A stretch of DNA of 64,000 bases from Smallanthus sonchifolius (taxonomy: Eukaryota; Streptophyta; Magnoliopsida; Asterales; Asteraceae), in NCBI GenBank assembly GCA_023525975.1, contig CM042042.1, positions 8,439,501 through 8,503,500 of the forward strand, written 5' to 3'. The notes under the pieces are model-generated. The model saw nothing but the letters and a program-made list of their open reading frames with translations. It had not been told where the DNA came from and did not search any database. Made by a program: the position numbers and the translations under genes. Shown one piece after another: positions 34,141 to 45,845 of this stretch. How positions within the stretch are numbered: position 1 is the stretch's first letter; each line of letters opens with the position of its first letter.

Positions 34141-34209
34141 TTTACCAATTTTGATTGTTGAAAACGCATCGTCAGGCTGACAAAATCTGACGGTGTAATT
34201 TCCATTTTC

Positions 34210-34929
34210 TCAATAATTATATTCTGAGGATGTCGAGCACGCTGAATTAAACAATTGAGAGTATGGCGTCGGCTTACACATACTTGATAGATCCCACGAG
34301 TCGCAACAATACTCAGGCGTGCCAAATACCTGGCATGCATTCTTACACCCTCCTCCACCCTCCAAGCTCAGCTCCACGGGGCATCGTTTATTCAAATCGT
34401 AAACACAACCCGTCTTCAAGCGATCAACTAAAAAGTAATCTGAAGTAGCCTCTACAGTCATCTGTAAATTATAGCCATTGAGGATACTGACGCCATACAT
34501 ATCCGTCGTGTTTTCCTTGAAGTCAAACCCTGCAACTGTAGCAGGTGGGTTTGCTAATCTCTCGTTGCACTCCATTTCACCGGACCCACAGTCGCCTATC
34601 TCACACGACCCATGACCTGACCCATTGAAGGTGCAACCGGTCCTACCCCACAATCCACCCGACCAGTCATCCGGAAATTGAAAGGAGCGTGAATTACCCT
34701 CTGTGAGCTCAAATCCGGTAATATTGAGAACAGGGCTGCCAGAGATTCCAGGCCAAACCGTGAAACCACAGTCATTGACAACAGTGATAGTAGTCCCTGC
34801 AAATGTGAACCAAAATCTTACTTAGCGTTTGTTTGTGTGTTTTGGAGATACAGACTACAAAAGACACTTACCATTAGAAAAGAAGAAGAGGAAGAAGAAG
34901 AAAAAAAGAAAGCTCTGTTTATGTTTCAT
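34210..34929 (-). pseudogene. Thaumatin (PR-5 type) module, first two exons of the receptor
   Basis: Exon 1 (34929-34872) is a signal peptide, MKHKQSF plus a Phe run, with donor GTAAGT in phase 1. Exon 2 from 34796 encodes TITVVNDCGFTVWPGISG, WGRTGCTFNGSGHGSC, GDCGSGEMEC, MYGVSILNGYNLQM, GGGCKNACQVFGTPEYCC and YSQLFNSAC. The cysteines match the thaumatin fold. Of the acidic-cleft set (REDDD) of PR-5 proteins only the Arg and perhaps one Asp remain; others read G or N by eye alignment. A TGA at 34212-34210 stands where thaumatins have a Cys; after it the frame goes on as ENGNYTVRFCQ, the normal thaumatin end. As a free protein it would lack this last strand. I read it as the N-terminal domain of the receptor. 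Confidence 0.88.
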
Positions 34930-36095
34930 TTGAATATTGGTGGTTACAAATTTTGTTTTCCAGAATTATAATATTATTGATTGGAATAAAACAATTAAAC
35001 CTTGGGGTTGACTTCGTCAACTATACCAAAGTCTTTGAAAGTTGTTTTATACTCAGTATATATTGATTTAATTTTCAAGTCAATGATGAGTGGCTCTTAG
35101 TCTTTTTTTGCTTAGATCTTTATAAGCATTAAGAAAGAGCCCAACCCCACTTATGAATAAGATTTAACTTTTTTTTTTGAAAGGCAAATTTCTTTATTCC
35201 TATGGAAGTGGGACTTGAACCCATGACCTCCTCAATCCTTAGTGTTCCTAGAGGATTTTCCTCTACCATGGGTTGGCCCGCGCAAAGCGGGTGTCACCGA
35301 GTCACCGAGTCTCTTTTGAAAAGAGCAATCTAACCTGATCTGCCTTAAATACTGATTATATTTAGGTATTATTATTATTATTATATAAATATTTAGTCGG
35401 TGATTTTAAGAGTGTGGACGGGACGGTTCCGTTTTGAGCCACAACCACAACCAATACCAAAATTTTTGTTTAAGAACAGGTCTAGCCAGCAATCAAATTT
35501 TACGTAAATAGATTTTTAGCAATCTTAGATAAAAAAAAAATAGTACTCCCTCTTTATAGGAGATTCCCCCACTTAAGTTATCTAGCCATCGATGTGGTAT
35601 GGATATAATAAACAAAACCTCTATTTATCAAGTCTCAACGTTTGCTTTTTTTTCTTTCTCCCATTTGATGTGGGATGAAAGTTTAAAAGGAGCTTAGAGA
35701 GCTGAAGGAAGGAACACCCTCATTTTACTCCGTTAAGTAGTCTTTTAACTCTGTTAAGTGTCTTAGAGGTGTCTTAAAATGTGGGTAAATTACCATCCCG
35801 TCATTCCAATAAGTTTAATATATACATAGTGGGTTGGCTCGCACAAAGCGGCGGGTGTCACCGAGGATCTTTTCGAGAGTGTAATCTAACCCGACCTGTC
35901 TTAAACACTGATTATATTAGGGTATTCTTATTATTATAATCAAACCTAGCTCACAAGCTCACGAGACAAGCCAAGCCTAGCTTGGGCTCCGCTTGTTTAC
36001 AAACCAAGTCGATCCAAGTCCGCAAGTTTACAACCGGAACGATTCCAAGTCGAGCTTATTTCAAGCAAGATTTGAACCTCAATTATATTAATCAA
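34930..36095. other. 5' flank of the receptor pseudogene, SINE and low-copy repeats
   Basis: 34930-35140 resembles 10339-10560 (old promoter region). A SINE lies at 35188-35272. A unit of about 130 bp beginning GGGTTGGCYCGCRCAAAGCGG and ending with an ATT-rich run occurs at 35271-35400 and again, more worn, at 35830-35945. No gene is seen. Confidence 0.5.
35188..35272 (-). mobile_element. tRNA-derived SINE fragment
   Basis: The minus strand shows CCATGGTAGAGG (A-box-like, 35271-35260) and GGTTCAAGTCC (B box, 35221-35211), then an AAATTTGCC(T)TTTC tail with an A-run to about 35170. Confidence 0.55.
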
Positions 36096-37531
36096 TATTA
36101 GTATTTGTCTTTAATTAGAGGGGTTAGAGTGTAACTGTTCTCTCTATTTAATCTCTTGTTTCATCCTATTGTAATCACACAATACAATCAATACAACACC
36201 AAGTTCATCTTGGTATCAGAGCCTCTCCATTTTCCGGTAACCCCTCACCTGCCACCCCTGTTGCGTCATCCTTTCCGGTTCAGGTACAACCCTGTTCCCT
36301 CCTCTTTTCCGGTCACAATTCATGCGGCGATCCCACATCATGGCCTTTCTTGCAGCCTTCACTCAAACTGAGAAGATAACCCACAATTCCCACAAGTTTG
36401 GCTTCACCCTTTCATCAACCAATTACGGTTACTAGAAGACTATGATCACCCCATTCCTGGTAACAAATAATCTGATTGGCTACATCGATGGCACCATACC
36501 CTGCCCTCCTGAATTTAAGCGGGACGTGACATTATGCTCTTCAAACAACTTCCAGGGAATACACCCTCAAGAACCAATTGTTACAAATCCGTATGGGAGG
36601 CGATGAGACCTCTGCTGCTTATCTTACTCGTGCACATGAGTATGCCAGTGCTCTCACTAATATCAACGAGCCGCTTAAAGAAAAGGATCTCGTTATGCCC
36701 GTGCTTTCAGGACTTGGGGAAGAATACAATGGGTTAAAGTCAACCATTCTGGCCCGTCAATTCCCAACAGCCTTCTCTGAACTCCATGGGCTTTTGGCGG
36801 ATCATGATTATATGATCAGAAGATCGCTTGCCCAGGTCCTTAGGTTCAAGCCTTCTCGGCCATCTCCAACAGCCCCTCCACAGGTGTATCTTCAACCAAA
36901 CCAAAGACCCTCCATGCTATCCAACAACTGTTTTCCCAACTTGGTTCACAACTTCAACCAACCAGCTCCCGACTCCGCAAGCATTCTACACAAACCGTTC
37001 TCAACAGACTCGTGACTGTGGTCAATCTACTCGGCATGGTCGCACCGCCTACAACAATAACCGCATCCATGGCGAAGGTAATCGAAATCAGTTTAATTGG
37101 GCTTCTAATCAAAACACTATTTATGGCACATGTAACAGGTGCGGTATTGGCCATATTCCGTCTTTGTGCCCAAATTGGGACCCCTCTACCATTCGGATGA
37201 GACAGCCACCATCTGCAAATTTTTCAGACTATCGCTCCCAAACAGCACACTCATGGATCCCGGACACTGGTTCAGCCATCATGTTGCACCTCATCTTTCA
37301 AGTTTTGACAATTCTGAAGCCTACTCCAGTGAGGACAACCTTCACGTTGGCAATGGTATGGGCTTACCCATTAAGCATATTGGTTCCACCAAATTTTATT
37401 CAGCCAATAAAACCTTTTCTTTAACCAACATTCTACATGTTCTAGAAATTAAACAAAATTTACTTTCGCCAGAATTTAAACAAAATTTACTTTCGGTACA
37501 AAAATTTTGTCATGATAACGTGTTCTTTTAA
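36096..37531 (+). mobile_element. Copia element relic: 5' LTR, primer site, gag, protease; cut after pre-integrase
   Basis: LTR 36096 to about 36209 (TATTAGTATTTG ... CAAGTTCATC) is related to the LTRs at 31743 and 34016. TGGTATCAGAGC (36211-36222) is the tRNA-Met primer site. Gag starts near 36370 (SHKFGFTLSS) and continues in another frame at 36578-37015 (LTRAHEYASALTNI, VLSGLGEEYNGLKS), with a CCHC knuckle CNRCGIGHIPSLC near 37135. The protease site reads WIPDTGSA (37250-37275), with H lost from the following loop. LHVGNGMGLPIKHIGST and LTNILHVLEIKQNLLSVQKFCHDN (to 37520) are the pre-integrase segment, with a short tandem repeat of KQNLLS. Nothing further of pol follows. Multiple frameshifts. 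Confidence 0.85.
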
Positions 37532-37834
37532 GTTCATCTCGTTAAATACCCAATTTTTGCAATAAAAAATACTTGTTGTTTACCCAATCTAGCCAAAAAG
37601 GGCATGGAACATGGTTCAGTTTTCTCAAGTAGAGGTTTCTCAATTTATAGTGGTTTGCTTAATGAATAGGTTGGGTAAACCACCAATGCGGGACAAGCTA
37701 AAAAGTAAAAAAAAAACATTTTGTTTAACTTTAAAGTATTAGGCTTTGATATACTTGTACATTGTGTTTAACAATTGGTATTTAAGATGGTGTCTTAAAA
37801 TTGGATAAAATTACCCTTTTATCCATACGCATAC

Positions 37835-37889
<55 letters not shown>

Positions 37890-38022
37890 TAGAAACATCT
37901 TCTCTTCAAAAATAAAATATTACAAACATTATCTTCATATATTTTATTTTAGGTATTTTTCATAAAATCAGTATATTAAAAAATCAGAATTACCTTCTTT
38001 TTTTCATAAAATCCGTATATGA
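37532..38022. other. AT-rich DNA with a microsatellite
   Basis: A CATATA-repeat runs from about 37829 to 37889. Nothing else is recognised. Confidence 0.6.
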
Positions 38023-38330
38023 TCAACAAGCGGCCTGCTTGCTGGCACGAACAGCCCTATACGCCTCCAAACGTGTCTGGAACCTTCCGGAACTCGGGTG
38101 TTGCGACCTGACTTTAGGCGGGTCGTGATAATAAGCTATCTTGTACCTAACAGCCCCAAACGATTCAGCAGCCTTTTTCAACCTAATAGCAGCATCAAAC
38201 GGAGATACTGACCTTGGAGGTTTGTTGTCCAAGTCCCAGAAAACAGCCACAATGTTTCGGGCAGCACTATGAACTGAGAGTTTGGTTCGTGTTGAAATTA
38301 TAATGTCTAATTATTTTAACAACTGCTGTT
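38023..38330 (-). pseudogene. NYN-domain (PIN-like RNase fold) gene fragment
   Basis: The minus strand reads SVHSAARNIVAVFWDLDNKPP, then SPFDAAIRLKKAAESFGAVRYKIAYYHDP, and stops at 38023 after about 100 codons. VAVFWDLDNKPP and the following helix are the first half of plant NYN-domain proteins, whose first acidic residues (D in WDLDN) belong to the metal site. The second half of the domain is missing and replaced by an unrelated tail (RLEAYRAVRASKQAAC). No initiating ATG in frame or clear splice site was found upstream, so I take it as a captured or decayed fragment and not a working gene. It could also be one exon of a larger, poorly visible gene. Confidence 0.6.
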
Positions 38331-40859
38331 AGGGTCCGAATTGTTGAGGAATCTAATCGCCTGTCACCAACATAGGATCTAACCAAATTGACCATTGTCA
38401 ACCTGCAAAAAAACACAATCCTTGAAGTTAAACATGGTTAATGTAGACAAAGTGTCTAGAACCAGTGGCCCTGTGCTCAATGAAATATAATTGTTTGGTA
38501 AGTCTTCCTAATGCGAAAGGCATTTTGAATCTCTGTAAAATTCTATAAACTAACTAAATTATGTCATAGAATGCAGGTCATAAACAAGTTTTGATAAACG
38601 TCTGTGGTTTGATCAACGCTCTTCTAATCCTAGCTGCATAAGTGCTATTACAACTCAATTAAGCAGCATACAGTGCCGTACAAAGCTTTTGAGCGCTAGT
38701 ACTTCATTTAAAACATGAAAGAAAGGAGCAAAAGCCCAAAACTCACTTTGGCATTTTAACAAACAGGTTATGTGCACCTCAACAATACGAACCCTAACTC
38801 ACTCTGGCATTTCCAAAATCAACAAAATTGCTTGGAAAATATGAAAGAATTAACCAAAAAGAGGGGAAAGGTCCAGTTATCTTAGGGTTCGTGAACAACC
38901 TGTTGAAAGATCTTCTTCAGCGATTAACAAGAACATGATGCACCAACAAGTCCATTTTGAGAAGAAGATATGCGTTTAAGAACTCCAATTTATGAGGAAC
39001 GGAAAATTTTAATTTTAATTTTTGTTGAGGACAAAATATTGGTTAAACAACAAATCTAGGCATTTAAAGCAGATAGCCGAAATATTTCAAACCAGGATCA
39101 GTTAATTTCAAAACACTTAAATATTGTAAGGGCATTTATAATAGTGTATTTATATTTTTGTGAGTGTGGTTTTCTATATTTTAGAGAATAATTTAAAGTG
39201 GTTGTGAATGGAGGAGCGATAAAATGTATAATTTTTTTATATATTTGGAGAAAACACTGTTCATCTGCATAAAATTTTTAATATTTTTTGAAAGTGTTGT
39301 GAGTGGAGAAGAGAAAAAGTAATGATAAATGTATAAAAAGTATTATTTAAATGAAAATAAGAGAGAAAATGTAGTGATTTTTAATGTAATTATAGAGATG
39401 AGGATAGGAAAACTGATGTGAATGCTCTAAGAATAAAGAAAACAAACCTAAATCATTTATTTTTTTGATCCATAGTAAAAATATTTAAAATTTCATACTT
39501 CTTACATACAAATATGTATGTTTATGTACATAAAAAAATCATTAAACTAGTTTTTTCATGTGTTTTTATATATTTTAAAGTTTCCTACACATGTGTAGGT
39601 AAAAAACCTACACATTAATTATTTTGGTGAAAAAAGAATTTAAATTTCAAAATATATTGTTTTATAATCCCTCTTCTAAATAAAAATTAAATATTTTATC
39701 ATTTTTTATCACCATATTCAAGCTCACAAAGTTGTTTTCCCCTAAAATCATATTAAATCCTTCATTTAATCTTTTCATATTTAATCATTTTTTTAGAAAA
39801 TCACATAAATAACACATTTTATCAAATCAATTCATTATTATTACCATTGAATTACATTTTTTTTAATTATTATCAAAAATTAAAATTAAAAAAAATCATG
39901 AATTAAAAAGTAGGAGATTTTAAAAAAAATGAGTTTTTAAAGTTTTGTTATTAAAAAACGAGTTTTTAAAATTTTATTATTAAAAAACAAGATTTTTTTA
40001 ATTTTACATATAAAATTTAAAAATATTACTTTTTTATTTTAAATAAATATGTTTTACAATAAAGTTTATTAATATTTAGTTAGTAGCTTTTTAATTAAGT
40101 TTGATATTTATAAATAAATTTTTCGTTTGATTTGTAAATTTTAATAGTTAGTTTTTAACTAAATTTAAGAAACTTGTAAATATTTATTTTTATAAAGTGT
40201 GTTATATTTTAAACTTTAATTATTTTTTAAATAACGACATTTTTCTTTTCAAAAAAATATGTTTTGCTTCAATTCTAATTTATTAGTTTTAATTTTGAAA
40301 TTTTAAATTTAAATTGTGTCGATATATTAAGGAGTGAGATTTTTAAATTTTGAATTTAAAAGACGACATATTGTTCAAATTTAAATTTTATATATACTTT
40401 TTATATTTTTTTAAATGAGAGATTTAGTATTAAAAGTTTAGCGGAATTTTCCGTATACAAGTGCTACTAAGAAATACCGATAAAAAATGTTTATGTCATG
40501 GAACAAGAGCTCAGGTCAAATCACTAGGTAATTGCGTTATAGAAGCGGAGATTATATCTGGAAGCAACATTGGTTACACACTATGTAATTGCGTCAAATC
40601 ACTATTTTTTTTAAATGAGAGATTTAGTATTAAAAATGTTTATACAAATGTTGTGTGTTTTGCAATGACCATGTATAAAAGCTTAGGACAATCACTTTTA
40701 AAAGTTGGTTAGTTTTGGTGTTTATTTATGACCAGCTGTATGTTGCATTATCAAAAGTTAAAAGTAGAGATGTACTCCAACTATTAATATTTGGTACACG
40801 TGGAAAAGTTACCACTACCACGCTAAATGTTGTATAAAACTAAAAAGTACACAACTTAA
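38331..40859. other. Long AT-rich stretch without recognisable genes
   Basis: 39460-40440 is strongly AT-rich with many A and T runs. CTACACATGTGTAG near 39583 is a palindrome. A stretch at 40461-40712 is open on the plus strand but shows no known motif, and GAGATTTAGTATTAAAA recurs at 40427 and 40619. I cannot support a gene here. Confidence 0.5.
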
Positions 40860-41035
40860 AAAATGTATTTTCATATTTTTTTAATATTTTGATTATTCTC
40901 ATCCATATAATCTTAACATTTAACAGAATAGAAAAATTACCAATATAGTATCAAATTTGTATAAGAAAATATGTTAAATATTTATCAATATAATATTAAT
41001 ATTTTACCCTGTGTAACACACAGGGATAAAGCTAG
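40860..41035 (+). mobile_element. Helitron 3' end
   Basis: CCCTGTG-TAA-CACACAGGG hairpin (about 41007-41025), then ATAAAG and CTAG at 41032-41035, followed by T: the Helitron terminus. The 5' end was not found, so the left limit is arbitrary. Confidence 0.6.
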
Positions 41036-41473
41036 TTTTGTAATAAAAAGCTATTTTTGTCATTTATTAACATAAAAATTGGATGACGTTAAAAGTTTGG
41101 AGTTTATTGCAATTATTAGAATAATTGACAAATCATGAGAGCTAAAAACGTGAAATTGAAAATATTGAAATAAAATGATTATTTTGGACCAAACCACAAT
41201 GATTAAAACTGAAATTTACTCTTATTATTATGATAGAATTATATGTATCTCTTTATTTTTAACCCTAATTACATATATACTCAATCCAAAACTTAAATTA
41301 CATATATCCCAATCTTTTATAAAATTACCTTTTTTACCTAACAAGAAATACAATTATTTTTATTCCATCGATCTCAAACCTAGCCATTTGATTTCCGCTA
41401 CCGATCGATTTCAACATCCATCGTCGCCTCTGACCGATTCCCTCATCCAATTGGGTATATATGTAATTAATGG

Positions 41474-41520
<47 letters not shown>

Positions 41521-42399
41521 ATTTTGAGTTAGGTATATACATAATTAATAAAGTTTTTAGGATAATATATGTAATTGCCCTTATTATTATTGTTATTAAT
41601 CAACTATTACCTTTCGCGGACCAATGGCATGATTGATTACATTTCACGAATCAATGGCATGATTGATTTGAAACCCTTTTTTGTAATAACATGCATAGCT
41701 ACCATCAGTGTGGAACATGTCCCGGTATCTTTTTACACATGTTACATTTCTATGTTTTGATTACACGTGACACTTTTTGTGTAGTTAACTATAATACTGC
41801 TTTAAATTGGGTTTTTCAATACAAGTTTCCCTCCCACGGTGAGAAATAACTAATTGATCTACATTAATTGATCTTCAAAATAACTAATTGATATACATAT
41901 AATTAATCTTCAAGATAATAATCTAAGCTAGTACCACATATAACAAGAGAATATTCGTGGTTCTAAGGCTATATGTAATAGTTAACGAGTATAAGTAGAA
42001 AAATGCTCACACTCGTTAACCATGTGTAATGGTGTTTTTGCGCATTATGTTTCTATGTCTTGCTTACACGTGACACTTTTTACGTAGTTAACCATAATAA
42101 TGCTTTAAATTAGGTTTTTTTTAATACAAGTTTCCCTCCCAAAATAACTAGTTGATATACATATATAAAATTAATCTTCAAGACAAGTATACAATACTTT
42201 CATGATAATAATCTTTGCGGGTCCTCCGGTATATCTATGATTACGAAGAAGACACGTTTGTAACTAGTTGTATGCGTTCAAAAGTCAAAAACCCACTCAA
42301 AAGTCGATGTTGGCTGCTGATCATAACTAAATATCAACACAAGTCACTTCATATATAACTACATAAACATAATATATAATTCCGTTAAATTGTTGCAAA
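41036..42399. other. Upstream region of the receptor gene at 42400
   Basis: A TA microsatellite lies at about 41477-41513. TTGATTACATTTCACGAATCAATGGC-like units repeat near 41615-41665. The segment TACAAGTTTCCCTCCCA and its surroundings occurs twice (41815 and 42125 areas), which shows a local duplication of about 300 bp. TTGTTGCAAAATG just before the start is shared with 14861 and 21470. No gene is seen. Confidence 0.5.
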
Positions 42400-43674
42400 A
42401 TGATTACTCTCATTGTTGTATGCTTGATCATCAATTGTTTTTTCTGCAAACGGTGTTTCAACTATCAAAGTTGGTGATGAACTCAACCTCACTTCTCAGC
42501 TTGTTTCCCCTGGTACAAGATTCACGCTAGGCTTCTTTCCCATTCCCAGCACAAACCGCACTTATTTAGGAATTTGGTACACGATTGATGATAGTTTGTC
42601 CAGAAAAGTTTGGGTTGCCAACCCATCTAATCCGATCACATCAAATTCTAGCGTCCTCATGATCGACCCCGACACCGGGAAATTGATCATCGCCACAGGA
42701 GGAACAACCGTTGTAAACATCTCAGATTATCAATCCGGTCCTAGTACTACTTTGACTGCAACTCTTCTAGACACCGGTGATTTCCAGCTGAAGAATGAAA
42801 CTGACAACCGGATTCTCTGGAAGAGTTTTGATTACCCGACTAACGTACTTCTTCCAGGTATGAAACTTGGTTCGGACCTTAGAACGGGCCGTAATTGGAG
42901 CTTAACTTCTTGGCTTGGCAATGAAAACCCTGATTTGGGTGCTTTTACTCTGAGTTGGGAAACAAATGGGGAAAATTCTCAGAGATTAATGATTCGACGG
43001 CGGGGACAGCCATACTGGACCAGTGGGGATTTGAATGATCAAGCATTTGAGTTTTTGGACATGAACTCAAAGAGTAACTACAATTCCAATCTCAGTTTTG
43101 TTTATAACAATGAAGAAAGGTATTTCAGTTTCAAAGCTGTTGGTCGTGTGTCGAATTTGGAAGCTGATCGAAAACCCATGTGGATTTTGGCTGCAAACGG
43201 CCAGCTTTTCGATGGTGATAGTGGTTGGTTATGGAGCCCTGAGTTCTGTTACGGGTATGACTCATATAACGGGTGTGTGGCAGGTACTAACTTGCCTCTG
43301 TGTAGAAGTGTAGATGATAAATTTACTCTATTGAATGGGGATTTTGACTCTTACATGACTGTTTGTACATATGATGATAATTCAAGCCTAAGCTTTAGTG
43401 ATTGTACGGTGAGATGCTGGAATAATTGTAGTTGTTTGGCGTTTATGGGTGACATTGGAAATGGTTGTTTTTTATGGATAGGAAACAAATCAGTCAGTAA
43501 CTTTTCGATTAATCCGCAAGGGAATTCAATTCAAAAGTATGTGCTTGAATCTCCAAATCCGATCGAAGGTCAAAATGATCGTGAGTAATATATTGGTTAT
43601 ATGTTGATGTATTTCTATCACTTTATTCCTTCATATTGTCTATGTTCTTGATTGATATAGATCTTGCCCAATTA

Positions 43675-43712
<38 letters not shown>

Positions 43713-45434
43713 GTATCATAGATTAAATGTGGAAGTGACACGGGCTAAAATATGATATGCATTAAGCTTGAATACAACATCTAACACAAGACGTTGTACA
43801 CAGGAAATGATGCTAAAATCTTGATTTGGGCACCAGTTGTTTCTGGGATTTTTCTAATTCTCCTTTGCTTCGGTCTATTGTGGTATATTAGGAACAGAAA
43901 GGTTAAACGAGAAGGTATAGCAGTTGATATTGATGTGATATTTGTCTACTTTTAAAGTTTATATCCATTTCACGTTCTAAGGCTTGGTTTTGATTGCAGA
44001 AGAGAGACAATTGCTTGAACTGATGGATTCAGGTGATACCGAAACAGGTGGCAGAAAAGGAAGTGATATGATCGTGTTCAGCTTTGCTGATATAGTAACG
44101 GCCACAAATGATTTCTCAGAGGAAAATAAGCTTGGACAGGGTGGGTTTGGACCTGTTTATAAGGTATTTGTTTCTTTTCATACAATCCATATTTTTTTAG
44201 AACTGATGTATACAAACATGAGATATATATAATGTGCATATGACAAAAGGGGAAACTTAGCGATGAACGAGAAATTGCAATTAAAAGGCTATCAAGAACA
44301 TCAGGACAAGGGCTTGTGGAATTCAAGAATGAACTCATACTTATTGCCAAACTTCAACATACAAATCTTGTCCGAGTTCTAGGTTGTTGTATTCATGGCG
44401 AAGAAAAGATGTTGATTTATGAGTACATGCCCAACAAGAGTTTAGATTTCTTTCTCTTCGGTAAGAAATATATCAATAGTCTACGATGGTTTGAATTTTG
44501 ATATTCGTTTGCTTTATCTAAGTTGTTAAAACGATTGAATAGATGAAAGTAGGAAGGCGCTACTAGACTGGCCAAAACGATGGAACATCGTTGAAGGAAT
44601 TGCTCAAGGATTGCTTTACCTACATAAATACTCGAGAATGCGAGTCATCCATAGAGATCTCAAAGCTAGTAATGTTTTGCTAGATAAAAGTATGAATCCT
44701 AAGATTTCTGATTTTGGTATGGCAAGAATTTTCAAAGAAGATGAGACTGAAGCAATGACCGAAAGGGTGGTTGGTACATAGTATGAACACTCTCTTTCTA
44801 AATTAACGTTCTAGTTGGTTTACTTATAATTAAATTTTACCCACTCTAATTCAGTTGCATTATGTAGTGGTTACATGTCTCCTGAGTATGCAATGGACGG
44901 GACTTTCTCGGTGAAGTCTGATGTCTTCAGTTTTGGAGTCTTAATCCTGGAAATTGTGAGTGGAAGAAGAAATACAAGCTTCCCCCATCTTGACAGGACA
45001 GTCAATCTTATTGGATATGTAAGTCTAGTTTGAAATCCAACTCTTCTACATCCGGTGTATTGAAAAACTAATTTGTTTGACTCCAAAAGCCGTAGCATGC
45101 ATAATTAAATTTTGAATTTTTTTAGGCATGGGAGTTGTGGCAAGAAGGGGATGCATTGCGATTGTACGATCCAACAATCGCTGATAGTTGTGTTGTGCAC
45201 CAATTGCTGAGGACTATTCATGTTGCACTTCTTTGTGTACAAGAAAACGCAGTGGACAGACCAGACATGTCGGAGGTGATATCTATGCTTATTAATGATA
45301 CTATGTTGTTACCTGTCCCAAAGCGACCCGCTTTCTTTTTTGGCAGAAGTGTGTCTAAGACAAATTTAGTCGAAAGGAACATGGAGGGCGGCTCTGTAAA
45401 CAATATAACCATTACACAAATGGAGGCTCGGTAG
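42400..45434 (+). CDS. G-type lectin S-receptor-like Ser/Thr kinase (CES101/At1g67520-like), seven exons
   Basis: Exons: 42400-43580, 43804-43914, 44000-44163, 44250-44460, 44543-44780, 44868-45018, 45126-45434. Exon 1 encodes signal peptide (MITLIVVCLIINC), bulb lectin (STIKVGDELNLTSQLVSP, YLGIWYTIDD, RKVWVANPSNP), S-locus glycoprotein part (PTNVLLPGMKLG) and a PAN-like cysteine segment (SDCTVRCWNNCSCLAF). Exon 2 is the membrane span (ILIWAPVVSGIFLILLCFGL). Exons 3-7 form a full kinase: GQGGFGPVY, AIKRLS, HRDLKASN, DFGMAR, YMSPEYAMDG. Intron 3 ends in a weak AAAAG acceptor at 44249. One problem: a T6 run at 42438-42443 puts the signal peptide one base out of frame with the lectin domain, and no other in-frame ATG precedes the lectin. 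The gene is therefore either a very young pseudogene or carries a homopolymer sequencing error. It has no thaumatin domain. Confidence 0.85.
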
Positions 45435-45458
45435 CATATTATCACAGTTGATGGCCAA

Positions 45459-45800
45459 TCTATATATATACTATATAATAAATAAAGGTTTCTTAATGTC
45501 ACATGTCGCCTCTATATTCATTCCTATAATTTTTTTACCGCCTCTCTCTGTTAATAAATACACTTTCATATTTTCAATAATAATATATTTTTAAACAAAT
45601 TATTAATTATACTAATAGAACACATTTGTTTTAAATTATCTTATATTATAAGAAACTTTGAAATGTAATTATCTGGCTTTTGTTTTACATTGAATAGTAT
45701 TTAATGTATTTTTGAAACTCAATTATATATATTAGTTTTTACATATATTTTTTATTTTGTTTTCTATTGTTAGTATATGTAATACATTTTTTCACCTATA

Positions 45801-45845
<45 letters not shown>

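Larger units (their letters stand above)
27116..34929 (-). pseudogene. Thaumatin / bulb-lectin / S-domain receptor-like kinase, broken by four transposons
   Basis: Exon order on the minus strand: signal peptide 34929-34872; thaumatin joined to S-domain 34796-34146 plus 31742-about 31005 onward to about 30735 (interrupted by a copia element); membrane exon about 30643-30531; kinase exons 30457-30261, 28611-28401, 28314-28077, 27997-27847 and 27424-27116. If the copia element and one copy of its TTTAC target duplication are set aside, the thaumatin frame continues into the lectin frame: the thaumatin end (ENGNYTVRFC) is followed by PDDAFSTIKIG, and STIKIG/STIKVG is how the lectin part of the related receptors here begins. 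Lesions: TGA at 34212-34210, a one-base loss near 31100, an A8 run in the membrane exon, HRE instead of HRD, and insertions at 31743-34140, 33021-33605 (nested), 29848-30253 and 28644-29781. The product would have been a type I membrane receptor. Confidence 0.85.

Noticed and set aside
34210..34929. A free-standing thaumatin-like (PR-5) gene
   Set aside because: The frame continues after the TGA with the normal thaumatin end and on into the lectin domain; the stop falls on an expected Cys codon.
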